From NCBI RefSeq assembly GCF_001999245.1, contig NZ_CP019630.1, positions 5,671,001 to 5,735,000 on the forward strand: a DNA stretch of 64,000 nt. The letters are read 5' to 3'. A program made the translations under genes and the position numbers. This document shows, piece by piece, positions 26,999 to 36,543 of this stretch (the stretch's first letter is position 1; each line of letters begins with the position of its first letter). Source of the stretch: Roseibium algicola (GTDB lineage Bacteria > Pseudomonadota > Alphaproteobacteria > Rhizobiales > Stappiaceae). The notes below the pieces were generated by a model. It was not told the origin of the DNA and searched no databases. It saw only the letters and a list, made by a program, of their open reading frames with translations.

Positions 26999-29334
26999 CA
27001 GGAGATCTTCCTCCGGCGCATATCCTGGACGGCTTTCATGATTGCCTCAGGTGTTGCCGGTGCGTCCAGATTGGGAACAACTCCCGGGCTGAGGCTCGCG
27101 ACGGCATCATTGATCGCGCAAAACACTGCATTGGCCAACATGACAGGCGGTTCGCCAACGGCTTTGGACCGGTAAACGGTTGCCTGAGGGTTGCCGCTGC
27201 CTTCATAGAGACGGACGTTGAATTCCTCGGGAATGTCGGATGCTGTCGGGATCTTGTAGGTCGAGGGAGCGTGTGTACGAAGGCGCCCCTTTTCGTCCCA
27301 GACCAGTTCTTCGGTGGTAAGCCAACCCATCCCCTGAACAAAGCCACCTTCGATCTGCCCCAGGTCAATCGCAGGGTTCAGCGAATGGCCGACATCGTGA
27401 AGAATATCCACCCGGTCGACGGTCATCTCGCCGGTCATCGTATCGATTGTCACCTCGGCGCATGCGCCGCCAAAGGCAAAATAATAGAAGGGGCGCCCGG
27501 TCGCGCTTTCCCTCTCCCACGTTATCCCTGGCGTTGCGTAATAGCCTGCGTGTGAAAGCTGAATACGTGCCATGTGCGCCAGCTTGGCGACTTCCGAAAG
27601 GGCAAAGCTCTGGTCACCGACAACCACCTTGTTATCGCCGAAGAAGATTGCTTCCGGTCCGCATTGATGCAGTTCGCACAGGAAGGTTATCAGGCGGTTC
27701 TTGATTTCCTTCGCCGCCAGCTTGGCGGCCATGGCGTTGAGGTCTGTTCCGGAAGATGCAGCCGTTGGGCCCGTATTGGGAACCTTTGAGGTGTTGGTGG
27801 CGGTGATGCGTACCTTGTTCAGGCTGACACCGAATTCTTCCGCAACAACCTGCGCCACTTTCTGATACAGCCCCTGACCCATCTCGGTGCCACCATGGTT
27901 CAGATGAATCGAACCATCGGTATAAAGATGAACGAGCGCACCGGCCTGGTTGAGATGTTTCAGCGTGAAGGAAATGCCGAACTTAACCGGTGTCAGGGCC
28001 AGTCCCTTTTTCAGAACAGCGTTGTTTTCGTTGAAGAAGCGCACATCATCACGTCGTGCCCAATAGTCTGAACTCTCTTCCAATTGGGCGATCAGGTCAT
28101 GCATGACCTGAAACTCTTCCACCGGCATGCCGAAAGGCGTCAGGTTCCGTTCTCCGTCATAGAAATTCAGCTTGCGAATTTCGAGCGGGTCCTTGTCGAG
28201 ACTGATCGCGATCGCATCGATCATGCGTTCGGCAGCGAGCATGCCTTGCGGTCCACCGAACCCGCGGAATGCGGTGTTGGAGCAGGTGTCCGTGCGCAAG
28301 CGCCGGGAGCGGATGAGTGCATCCGGGTAGAAGTAGCTCGAATCGGCATGAAAAAGAGTCCGGTCGTTCACGCCAAGAGACAGGTCGACCGAGTAGCCAC
28401 AACGGGCCAGGAATTCCATGTCGACAGCACGGATGCGACCTTCGCTATCGTGGCCGACCTGCCAGTTGACCTTAAAGTCGTGTCGCTTGCCGGTCATGAT
28501 CATGTCGTCGTCGCGGTCGAGGCGGATCTTGCAGGTTCGGCCCGTGTGACTGGCTGCGATGGACGCCAGGGCAGCCCATTGGTTCGCCTGCGATTCCTTG
28601 CCGCCGAAACCGCCTCCCATGCGGCGAACCTCAGCCGTGACAGCGGCATCGGGCACACCGAGCACCTTGGCAACCGTGTGCTGAATTTCGGTCGGGTGCT
28701 GGGTCGAGGAATACACCAGCATGCCGCCGTCTTCCTGTGGCTGGGCCATGGCGACCTGGCCTTCCAGGTAAAAATGCTCCTGTCCGCCGATTTTCATGCT
28801 GCCAGTGAGGATTTCCTCGGCTGCGTTCATGCCGGTTTCAGGCGAACCACGCCGGAACTGATAATCCGGAAGCACTGTGGTGTCGGCGTCGACAGCGTCT
28901 TCAGCCGTCAGGATGGGGGTGATCGGTGCAATATCGATCTTTGCCTTCAACGCCGCTTTGCGCGCCAGGTCTCTTGTTTCGCCGACGACGGCAAAGGCGA
29001 CCTGCCCGTAAAACAGGATTTCATCCTCGGCGAAAACGGGATCATCGCCAAAGGCGGATGAACAGTCATTCTTTCCCGGGACATCCTTTGTGGTCAGGAC
29101 GGCAACCACACCTGGTGAAGCCTGGACCTCTTCAAGATCCATTGCCAGGATCCTGCCCCTGACAGCCTGCCTAGACCAGCCGGGCACAACGTGAAGCGTG
29201 CCAACGGGTTCGACCATGTCGTCGATATAGGTCGCCGTACCGGAAACGTGTTTAGCCGCGCTGTCATGCGGCAACGCCTTGCGGACATGCTTCAGGGGTG
29301 TTGTCAGGTCGTTGGGGTCAAGCTGCGCGGTCAT
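26998..29334 (-). CDS. xdhB: Xanthine dehydrogenase molybdopterin subunit XdhB
   Basis: 778 residues from ATG 29334 (MTAQLDPND). Upstream in-frame codons lie inside xdhA and are not needed. Molybdopterin-binding motifs (MGGGFGGKESQ, AFRGFGGPQGM) and the catalytic glutamate in KAVGEPPVML near the C-terminus are present. With XdhA it oxidises hypoxanthine and xanthine to urate. It overlaps the end of xdhA by 17 bases. Confidence 0.95.
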   Translation of the reverse strand: MTAQLDPNDLTTPLKHVRKALPHDSAAKHVSGTATYIDDMVEPVGTLHVVPGWSRQAVRGRILAMDLEEVQASPGVVAVLTTKDVPGKNDCSSAFGDDPVFAEDEILFYGQVAFAVVGETRDLARKAALKAKIDIAPITPILTAEDAVDADTTVLPDYQFRRGSPETGMNAAEEILTGSMKIGGQEHFYLEGQVAMAQPQEDGGMLVYSSTQHPTEIQHTVAKVLGVPDAAVTAEVRRMGGGFGGKESQANQWAALASIAASHTGRTCKIRLDRDDDMIMTGKRHDFKVNWQVGHDSEGRIRAVDMEFLARCGYSVDLSLGVNDRTLFHADSSYFYPDALIRSRRLRTDTCSNTAFRGFGGPQGMLAAERMIDAIAISLDKDPLEIRKLNFYDGERNLTPFGMPVEEFQVMHDLIAQLEESSDYWARRDDVRFFNENNAVLKKGLALTPVKFGISFTLKHLNQAGALVHLYTDGSIHLNHGGTEMGQGLYQKVAQVVAEEFGVSLNKVRITATNTSKVPNTGPTAASSGTDLNAMAAKLAAKEIKNRLITFLCELHQCGPEAIFFGDNKVVVGDQSFALSEVAKLAHMARIQLSHAGYYATPGITWERESATGRPFYYFAFGGACAEVTIDTMTGEMTVDRVDILHDVGHSLNPAIDLGQIEGGFVQGMGWLTTEELVWDEKGRLRTHAPSTYKIPTASDIPEEFNVRLYEGSGNPQATVYRSKAVGEPPVMLANAVFCAINDAVASLSPGVVPNLDAPATPEAIMKAVQDMRRRKIS

Positions 29335-30802
29335 GGCCTGCCTCCCGCTTGGCAAGCACACGGAGTTCTTCCGGTGCGGTGCCGCTGACCTCCATGAGGG
29401 CCTTTGCGAGCAACGCCCGCGCCGTTTCCATTCGGTACTCGGCACTTGCGCGCATATCTGTCAGTGGCGTGTAATCGGACAGCAATGCCTGCATGGCAGC
29501 GCCCCAGGTGGACGGATCGTCCAGCGAAGCTCCTTTCAAGGCAGCTTCCGCACCGGTTGCCCGTTTCGGTGTTCCTGCCATGCCGCCGAAGGCGATCCGG
29601 GCATCCGTAACCATGCCTTCTCCATCCACCGTCAGGCGGAATGCTCCCATGACGGATGAGATGTCCTGATCGAAACGCTTGGTGATCTTGTAGCAACGGA
29701 AAGCCTGATTGGCAGAAAGCCGGGGCACGAAGAGACCGGTGACGAACTCTCCCGGTCTGCGATCCTGCTTGCCGTAGTCGATGAAGAATTCTTCCAGCGG
29801 CAACGCCCTTGAGCCTTCTGCGGAATGCAGTTCCAGAGTTGTCCCCAGAGCGATCAATGCGGGTGGTGTGTCGCCGATCGGCGAGCCATTGGCGATGTTG
29901 CCACCGACTGTTCCCGAGGCGCGAACCTGCTTCGAGCCGATCCGGCGCCAGAGTTCACCCAGGTTTGATGAAATGCCGGTCATGGCTTCTTCGGTCGCGG
30001 CATAAGTAGCCGTTGCGCCGATCAATACCCCGGACGGACTGTCTTCGACACGGTCGAGGCCCTCTATTCGGCCAAGCCAAATCATCTTGGGCAAGTCGCG
30101 CAGATGCTTCGTGATCCACAGACCGACATCTGTCGCCCCGGCAACGAGGGTCGCATTGGGGTGCTGGCCGTAAAGAGCTGCCAAACCGTCAAGCGTTGCC
30201 GGCGAGGAAAAGAAGCAGTCGCTATCTCCGATGTAGACATCGCTGCTGTCGGACAATTGTCGCAACTGTTCCCGCGTTTCATGAGCACGCCAAGAAAAAG
30301 CATCGTCTGCAGCGTCAAAACAAGAGTCCAACGCCGCGTCGATAATCGGCCTATAGCCGGTGCAGCGACAAAGGTTTCCAGCCAGCCATTCGGTTACGGT
30401 CTTGCGTGACTTTTCCGCCCCTGCGTCATGATAGAGCGTGAAAAGCGTCATGATGAAGCCGGGTGTACAGAACCCGCATTGTGAGCCATGCATCTCGACC
30501 ATCGCGGCCTGAACCGGGTGGAGCCTCGTATCGTCGGAGAGATCTTCGACAGTCACCAGTTCAGCGCCATCAATCATGCCGAGCAACTGGATGCAGCTGT
30601 TCACGGGCTGATAGACCAACTTGCCGTCGATCAATCGGCCAAGCGCGACGGTGCAGGCCCCGCAGTCACCCTCGCCGCAGCCTTCCTTCGTTCCGGTTTC
30701 TCGGCGGCGGAGGCGCAAGTAATCGAGAACGGTTTCCGTTGGACCGACATTCGCAAGTTCAACGATTTCACCACCCTTGAGGAAACGGATCGTGTCACGC
30801 AT
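29318..30802 (-). CDS. xdhA: Xanthine dehydrogenase Fe-S/FAD subunit XdhA
   Basis: 494 residues from ATG 30802 (MRDTIRFLKGG). Two 2Fe-2S clusters are built by CGEGDCGAC and by CGFCTPG plus CRCTG; the FAD domain follows from about residue 195 (LVAGATDVGLWITK, then SGTVGGNIANGSPIGD). It carries electrons from the XdhB centre to NAD. An upstream in-frame start at 30937 would add 45 residues that do not resemble the family. A 336-base structured leader lies before it. Confidence 0.95.
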   Translation of the reverse strand: MRDTIRFLKGGEIVELANVGPTETVLDYLRLRRRETGTKEGCGEGDCGACTVALGRLIDGKLVYQPVNSCIQLLGMIDGAELVTVEDLSDDTRLHPVQAAMVEMHGSQCGFCTPGFIMTLFTLYHDAGAEKSRKTVTEWLAGNLCRCTGYRPIIDAALDSCFDAADDAFSWRAHETREQLRQLSDSSDVYIGDSDCFFSSPATLDGLAALYGQHPNATLVAGATDVGLWITKHLRDLPKMIWLGRIEGLDRVEDSPSGVLIGATATYAATEEAMTGISSNLGELWRRIGSKQVRASGTVGGNIANGSPIGDTPPALIALGTTLELHSAEGSRALPLEEFFIDYGKQDRRPGEFVTGLFVPRLSANQAFRCYKITKRFDQDISSVMGAFRLTVDGEGMVTDARIAFGGMAGTPKRATGAEAALKGASLDDPSTWGAAMQALLSDYTPLTDMRASAEYRMETARALLAKALMEVSGTAPEELRVLAKREAGHDRAA

Positions 30803-31138
30803 AGGCCTGATTCCCCATGTTAGCCAAAAACGGATCGGAGACATCTGATGCGTAACAGTTTGAACACTCCGCATGCATTGGGAGCATTGCATCACGAGCC
30901 GTAAAATGGTGGTCATGGAGTACCCGGTGCGAAGCATGCGGACGAGGTGCCTTACCCATGCTCCACAGCCTGCTCAGCAGGCCGCTTTCGGGCCCTACCA
31001 GGGCTGTATTCAGATCGTGCGTAGGCAAACGCCCCATCAGTTTTCTCCCTCGCACGGCGCATTGCCGCAAAACTGTCACAAAAAATGTGCCTTAAAAAAA
31101 CATGGAACCAAAGCGCTCATTTGAGACCGCAATGTTGC
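30803..31138 (-). promoter_or_regulatory. xdhA leader with three hairpins
   Basis: Read leftward toward xdhA, the region between lysR and xdhA holds T-rich runs (about 31081-31110), then three possible stems in a row: AGCCCT with AGGGCC (about 30992-31007), GCCTGCT with AGCAGGC (about 30968-30982), and AGCATG with CATGCT (about 30933-30963). I do not recognise a known riboswitch. The promoter and the LysR binding site probably lie here too. A 94-codon frame (30795-31079) crosses it but does not look like a protein. Confidence 0.4.
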
Positions 31139-32089
31139 CTATTTGGCATCAAGAGCTGAAAGTTGGTCCCTCAAAGCGAACACGGCATGGTCGAAAAACA
31201 TGCCCGGCGCAAGCGCAAGAGCACGCAGAGACGACGTTACCACACAGAGTCGGTCGGCCTGAAGCGGCGTATCGGACAAAGGTTTGAAGATCAGGAAACC
31301 GTTGGCAAGGTCGTCTTCGCAACCGATCATCGTCTGAAAGCCAATTACCTGTTCCTCCCTGGCAAGGGCTCGCATCAGCCTGAGCGAATTGGCTTCCACA
31401 TAAGTGCGCGAAGCGCCGGGTATCCGGCTTCGAACGATGTCCAGGCGGGTGCGCAGTGACAGTCCTTCTGCGGGCAGCGCCACCGGATATTTCAGGCAGT
31501 CTTGCAGTCCAAGTGTTTTCGCTCCGGCCAACGGATGATCCGGACGCATGAGTGCTCCGATCACGAGATCATGGTGAAAGGCGGTTGTGAGCGCCGAGGT
31601 CTCCGGCGGGTCGAAGGTGAAGCCGACATCCGCTTCAGCCGCCTCTACCTTTCGGGCGGCTTCTCTGGATGAGGAAATCGAGACATTCACGTGAATGCCG
31701 GGATAGCTCTTGCGAAACGTGCTGATGACCGCCGGGAGGAGCTTTTCGGCAACGCTTTCGACGCTTGCAATCGAAACCGTACCGCGTCGCAGTCCCTTCA
31801 AGGCGTCGAGTTCGGCAACCGTGCCTTCGAAATCGGAATAGGTGCGCCGGATATGTGCCAGCAGCAACTCTCCGGCTTGCGACAGACGCAGGCGCCGGCC
31901 GACACGGTCAAACAACTGCAGTCCGAGAGCCTCTTCCAGCCAGAGAACCTGCCGGTTGATGGCAGATGACGCCACGTTGAGCTCCCGGGACGCGGCGCGG
32001 ATCGAGCCGGCCTCGGCGACGGCCAGAAAATAGCGCATCGCCGGGCTGTAAAGATTTCGAGAAAGATCCTGTGCTCGTCCGGACCGCAT
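31139..32089 (-). CDS. LysR-family transcriptional regulator
   Basis: 316 residues. Helix-turn-helix at about residues 20-75 (FLAVAEAGSIRAASRELNVA is typical), followed by a periplasmic-binding-like effector domain (RRGTVSIASVESVAEKLLP from about residue 100). It lies between a quinone oxidoreductase gene (13 bases upstream) and xdhA (336 bases downstream), all leftward. Control of the xdh and transporter genes is likely from position; control of the oxidoreductase is the alternative. Confidence 0.9.
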   Translation of the reverse strand: MRSGRAQDLSRNLYSPAMRYFLAVAEAGSIRAASRELNVASSAINRQVLWLEEALGLQLFDRVGRRLRLSQAGELLLAHIRRTYSDFEGTVAELDALKGLRRGTVSIASVESVAEKLLPAVISTFRKSYPGIHVNVSISSSREAARKVEAAEADVGFTFDPPETSALTTAFHHDLVIGALMRPDHPLAGAKTLGLQDCLKYPVALPAEGLSLRTRLDIVRSRIPGASRTYVEANSLRLMRALAREEQVIGFQTMIGCEDDLANGFLIFKPLSDTPLQADRLCVVTSSLRALALAPGMFFDHAVFALRDQLSALDAK

Positions 32090-32102
32090 GAAATTCCTGC
32101 TC

Positions 32103-33080
32103 TTAGGGGATCAGGACCGTGGTGCCGGTGGTCTTGCGGCCTTCAAGGTCCTGATGCGCCTGGACGGCATCGGCAAGCCTGTATTCCTGGTTGACGCCGA
32201 TCTTGACGATGCCTTTCTGGACGACATCGAACAATTCGCCCGCGGTCGCTTCCAGTGCTTCGCGGCTGGCGATGTAGCTGAACAGCGTCGGCCGGGTTGC
32301 GAACAGAGAGCCTTTCTGGGCGAGGAGCGCCAGGTTGAAGTCGGCGATCGGCCCAGAGGACTGACCGAAAGTGACCCAAAGACCCCTCGGTTTCAGGCAG
32401 TCGAGCGATCCGGGATAAGTGTCCTTGCCGACACTGTCATAAACAACATCGCAGCCCTTGCCGCCGGTAATATCCTTTACCCTGTCGACAAAGTTTTCAG
32501 TCCGGTAGTTGATCACGTGCTGGTAGCCGTGTGCCTTTGCAAGTTCGACCTTTGCTTCCGAACCGGCAGTGCCGATGACAGTGGCGCCGAGATGTGCTGC
32601 CCATTGACCGGCAATCAGGCCGACGCCTCCGGCAGCAGCGTGAAACAGCAGCGTCGTGTCCGGGCCAACGGAATATGTCTGGCGCAGAAGATACTGTGCC
32701 GTCATGCCCTTCAGCATCATGCCGGCAGCGGTCTTGTCATCAATCCCGTCTGGCAGGACGACAAGACGATCAGCGGGCACGATTCTTTCCTGCGCGTAGG
32801 CGCCGAGCGGGCCAACATAGGCAACACGGTCGCCGGGGCTGAGATGTGTCACACCCTCACCGACCGTCTGTACGACCCCAGCCCCCTCGTTGCCGGGGCT
32901 GAACGGCACGCCGGCAGGCGCGGGATAGAGGCCGGAGCGGAAATAGGTATCGATGAAATTGAGGCCGACTGCTGTGTGGCGGATGCGCGCCTCACCTGGG
33001 CCGGGCTCACCGACTTCGATATGTTCCCAGCGCATGACATCCGGTCCACCGGTTTCGTGTACGCAGATTGCTTGAACCAT
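32103..33080 (-). CDS. Quinone oxidoreductase, zinc-free MDR type
   Basis: 325 residues from ATG 33080 (MVQAICVHETGGPDVM). Medium-chain dehydrogenase fold with GNEGAGVV near residue 65 and the NADPH-binding loop AAAGGVGLIAGQWA near residue 150. The cysteine and histidine zinc ligands of alcohol dehydrogenases are absent, as in NADPH:quinone reductase. It probably reduces quinones or related carbonyl compounds. A LysR gene follows after 13 bases. Confidence 0.9.
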   Translation of the reverse strand: MVQAICVHETGGPDVMRWEHIEVGEPGPGEARIRHTAVGLNFIDTYFRSGLYPAPAGVPFSPGNEGAGVVQTVGEGVTHLSPGDRVAYVGPLGAYAQERIVPADRLVVLPDGIDDKTAAGMMLKGMTAQYLLRQTYSVGPDTTLLFHAAAGGVGLIAGQWAAHLGATVIGTAGSEAKVELAKAHGYQHVINYRTENFVDRVKDITGGKGCDVVYDSVGKDTYPGSLDCLKPRGLWVTFGQSSGPIADFNLALLAQKGSLFATRPTLFSYIASREALEATAGELFDVVQKGIVKIGVNQEYRLADAVQAHQDLEGRKTTGTTVLIP

Positions 33081-33309
33081 GACTTTATCCCCGGGGTGAT
33101 GGGCCGAGACCGATTTGGTCTTGCGGCAATTGAAGTTGGCAAGACCATAAATGATTTCAACGCCATCGGAAAAGGTCATTCCGAAGCATAAATGGCATCA
33201 GGCGTTCGTGACGCTTCCTTCCGGTCAGCGCTTCAAGAGAAAGCGCGGCACAACACCGGCGCCTTGGTTCGCGCCAGTGCCAAAACTGTATTTTGAATGT
33301 AGGGAAAGG

Positions 33310-34026
33310 TCAGTCGACCCTGTCGAGCAATTGCTGAACAGCAGAGACCAGCAGCAGATAGAAGCTGGCTGCCGTGAATGCCCAAGCGAGCGGGCCGTTC
33401 AATGCCATACCGTCCAGAATTGCGTAGGCGGCCAATCCCATCCAGAGCAGTGTCACCGGCAAGGTAATCATGCGCCAGCGACGCACGCGGACAGGATGGA
33501 CAAAGCGGACCGGAGCGAACGTCAATGCGCAGCACAAGAGCACGAACATGATCGTGAAGCTTTGCGATGGCGACAGAACCATAAGGCCGAAAACGACCAT
33601 GTTCCATCCAGCGGGAAAACCCTTGAAGGATCCGTCGGGTGTCTTCATGCCGTTGTCGGCAAAATAAAGAGCGCCGGTAAAGACCACGAGCCCGCCACAA
33701 ATCCAGTTCCAAGGACTTGTCAGCATCAAGCTCCAGGAAAGCGCGAAAGCGGGAAGAAACACGTAAGTGGCATAGTCGATCACGAAATCCAGCGAGGCAC
33801 CGGACCAGCGAGGCAGACGCTCTGCAATCTTGTAACGGCGCGCCAGCGGGCCATCGATGCCATCGATGAAAAACGCCAGTCCAAGCCAGGCGAACATCTC
33901 CGCCCAGTTTTCACGCGCACCTGCCAAGAGGGCAATAAGAGCGATCGGAGCACCGGAAGCCGTCAGGATATGGATCAGGAACAGAGCGGGCTCAGTCCTC
34001 TCTTTACCTGGTGTAATATCCGCCAC
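33310..34026 (-). CDS. pcs: Phosphatidylcholine synthase Pcs
   Basis: 238 residues, about eight membrane helices. The CDP-alcohol transferase motif is in the spaced form known for Pcs: DGPLAR, twelve residues, G, three, D, three, D (residues about 57-83). It joins choline to CDP-diacylglycerol to make phosphatidylcholine in one step, a trait of host-associated and marine alphaproteobacteria. Single gene with no obvious operon partner. Confidence 0.93.
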   Translation of the reverse strand: MADITPGKERTEPALFLIHILTASGAPIALIALLAGARENWAEMFAWLGLAFFIDGIDGPLARRYKIAERLPRWSGASLDFVIDYATYVFLPAFALSWSLMLTSPWNWICGGLVVFTGALYFADNGMKTPDGSFKGFPAGWNMVVFGLMVLSPSQSFTIMFVLLCCALTFAPVRFVHPVRVRRWRMITLPVTLLWMGLAAYAILDGMALNGPLAWAFTAASFYLLLVSAVQQLLDRVD

Positions 34027-34206
34027 GGGGTTCCCTCACTTTATGATCTGAACGCAGTAAACTGGTGCATTTGCGTTCTGAGATGTGTGCGGTTCACGAT
34101 TGACCCGCTGGCCCATGGATCACACACTGACGCTGATACGGTCCTTTATTGCAATCGTATGACAGTGTGAACCTAAAAAACAGTCCCCGCACCAATAGCA
34201 GTGAAT

Positions 34207-35142
34207 TTAGGTTGCCGCATTTCCCAAAAGGATGAGGGAAACGAGGAGACCTGCCCAGACCAGCAGAACAGCCCCGATGGCAGGTGGCAGAATGCGGCTC
34301 GGGAACGTTTTTTCAATGGCCATCAACGCGCCGAGCAGCGCGATCCAGACGATGTTCATCAGGCCGACCGCGAACATGACAGTCATTACCGCCCAGCAGC
34401 AGCCAAGGCACACCCAGCCCTGCACCAGCCCTTCCCGCAAGCCAGACATCGCACCCGGCCCAGCATCGTCACTGGCAAACACCCAGCGCGGATACCAGCA
34501 GCGCCGGAGACAGGCCTTCTTGGAGGGGGTGAACTGATATAAACCAGCGGCGAAGAGGACCGACGTCGTCAGAGCCATGCTTGCAGGAGCTATCATATTC
34601 GTCATGGCACCCGCCCTGGACAAAGCCCATTGCGCCGCGGTTGCTGCGACCGCGTAGCCAAGCCAGACCGCCAGATAGCCGAACATTGCGGTGACAACGA
34701 GAAGTACCGGCGTTGCCGTACTGCCGGACTGTGCCGAAAGCTCGGTGTAATAGGCCCGAAGCATCGGCACGGCCGTAGGCAACATCATGGCAAGGGCCAT
34801 CATTGCCCACATCAGGAAGATCTTCACAAGATCAACTGTCGTCATGTCCGCACCAGGCATGCCGAATGTTGCGCTGGTCGGCAGGCAAAGAACCGCAAGT
34901 GCGGCCCGCGCTTCCGCAGGCAAACCTGCGTACTGGTTGAAACTGTTGAGAATCACCATGCCGGGTCCGGCTTCGCTCATATCCATGACCGGCACCATGT
35001 CGGCTACCATTGCAATCAGGTATGCCCAGCCGGCGGCGGCCAATATCGAGACCAGCACAAGCACTAGCGGCCAGCCACGCATGTTTTGTTCCGGCTTGGT
35101 GGAACCGGCCTGATTGGAAGATGTGCGCGTCAAACTCGTCAT
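34207..35142 (-). CDS. DUF2182 membrane protein
   Basis: 311 residues with about seven membrane helices. Family hallmarks are MMLPTAVPML near residue 120, GLYQFTPSKKACLRRC near residue 202 and the CLGCCW plus GLMNIVWIALLGALMAIEK segment near residues 247-275. Cysteines and methionines in the helices suggest metal or redox handling. Function is unknown for the family. No DUF1326 partner, which is often found beside it, is present here. Confidence 0.88.
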   Translation of the reverse strand: MTSLTRTSSNQAGSTKPEQNMRGWPLVLVLVSILAAAGWAYLIAMVADMVPVMDMSEAGPGMVILNSFNQYAGLPAEARAALAVLCLPTSATFGMPGADMTTVDLVKIFLMWAMMALAMMLPTAVPMLRAYYTELSAQSGSTATPVLLVVTAMFGYLAVWLGYAVAATAAQWALSRAGAMTNMIAPASMALTTSVLFAAGLYQFTPSKKACLRRCWYPRWVFASDDAGPGAMSGLREGLVQGWVCLGCCWAVMTVMFAVGLMNIVWIALLGALMAIEKTFPSRILPPAIGAVLLVWAGLLVSLILLGNAAT

Positions 35143-35320
35143 TTCGGCCTTTAGGTGGCGTGTGTGTCCGGGGTCTTGAGACGTCTTAGCGGATTAGTCG
35201 AGGCAGGCATTTGATCTTACTCATGGTCGACCTTGAATGCCCTGCGTGTATTCGTCCCGTTGATTTTGAGCCCGCAAACAGCAATTTAGATCTCAAGATC
35301 AAATCAGATGGAATTTTACC

Positions 35321-36523
35321 ATGTCCAGCAGCCACGCGCCGGAACAGTTTGACATTGCAATCGTCGGCGGAGGGCCATCCGGGCGAATTGCAGCTCTTGC
35401 TCTGGCCCAGCAGGGATTGTCGTGTGTCCTGATTGCCCCCTCAATGGAAATCAAGGATGGCCGGACAACCGCGCTGTGGCAGCGTTCCATCGATCTGTTG
35501 CGCGATATTGGCGTCTGGTCGGACATAGAAGACAACGCCGCATCCTTGAAGAAGATGCGCATGATCGACAGCACGGGGCGGCTTTTTCGTGCACCTGAAG
35601 TGGTCTTCGACAGTTCTGAGCTTGGCCTTGAAGAGTTTGGTTTCAATATCTTGAACAGTGAACTTAACGCAGTACTTGAAAAATTTTGTGCTGCGCAATC
35701 CGGACTGGAGGAGATTTCGGACACTGTCGAGAGTGCCGAATTCGGAGACGATCACGCTACCCTCGTCACCAGTGGGGGTAGGACGATTTCAGCCAAATTG
35801 GCCGTAGCTGCAGATGGCCGCCGATCGACACTGCGTGAAGCAGCCGGGATTGAAGTCAAAAGCTGGTCCTATCCGCAGGTGGCTGTTGTTCTGAACCTTG
35901 AGCACCGGCTTCCACACCAGCAGGTCTCGACCGAATTCCACACTTCGACTGGTCCGTTCACACTGGTACCGCTCCCCGGCAGACAGTCATCACTTGTTTG
36001 CGTGGAAACTGCGGACGGTGCTGCAGATCTGTTGGCGATGACGGACGAGGACCTGGAAGCGGACCTCGAACGGCGGGCACATTCGATTCTGGGTCGGTTC
36101 AAACTGTCTACGAAACCACAAAGTTTTCCGCTTTCAGGACTGACTGCCACTTCCCTAGTTGGGCCGCGTCTGGCGCTTGTGGGCGAGACCGCGCATGTCT
36201 TTCCGCCCATCGGCGCGCAGGGTCTGAACCTGTCTTTGCGTGATATCCGGGACCTCATCTCCGTCGTGGCATCGGCCAAGCGCGCGCACGCCGACTTTGG
36301 TGGCAAGACCGTTTTGAGTGCTTACGAGAAGAAACGGTTCAGCGATATCCGGACACGGACAAACGCGGTGGACATGCTGAACAGATCGCTGCTGACAGGC
36401 TTTCTGCCGGTTCAGGCTGCGCGAAGCGCGGGCATGTATCTGGCCGGCAAGGTTGGTCCGCTGCGGCGCCTGCTCATGCGGGAGGGCATTGCACCGGGAA
36501 CCGCCTTTCAATTGCATCGATAG
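35321..36523 (+). CDS. FAD-dependent hydroxylase, UbiH/Coq6 type
   Basis: 400 residues. N-terminal dinucleotide motif GGGPSG (residues 15-20), the middle motif AADGRRSTLREAAGI and the FAD-ribose motif VGETAHVFPPIGAQGLNLSLRD near residue 287 define the ubiquinone hydroxylase branch of class A flavoprotein monooxygenases. It probably hydroxylates a ubiquinone precursor ring. Which of UbiH, UbiF, UbiL or UbiM it is cannot be told by eye. Confidence 0.88.
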   Translation: MSSSHAPEQFDIAIVGGGPSGRIAALALAQQGLSCVLIAPSMEIKDGRTTALWQRSIDLLRDIGVWSDIEDNAASLKKMRMIDSTGRLFRAPEVVFDSSELGLEEFGFNILNSELNAVLEKFCAAQSGLEEISDTVESAEFGDDHATLVTSGGRTISAKLAVAADGRRSTLREAAGIEVKSWSYPQVAVVLNLEHRLPHQQVSTEFHTSTGPFTLVPLPGRQSSLVCVETADGAADLLAMTDEDLEADLERRAHSILGRFKLSTKPQSFPLSGLTATSLVGPRLALVGETAHVFPPIGAQGLNLSLRDIRDLISVVASAKRAHADFGGKTVLSAYEKKRFSDIRTRTNAVDMLNRSLLTGFLPVQAARSAGMYLAGKVGPLRRLLMREGIAPGTAFQLHR

Positions 36524-36543
36524 ACGGTTTTCGGGTGCTGCAT

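Noticed and set aside
30795..31079. Leftward 94-codon frame in the xdhA leader
   Set aside because: No family-like sequence; it crosses three possible stems and ends inside xdhA. A leader peptide cannot be ruled out, but nothing supports it.
33151..34170. Rightward frame of 339 codons over pcs
   Set aside because: Pcs has the exact catalytic motif on the other strand; the frame has no recognisable fold.
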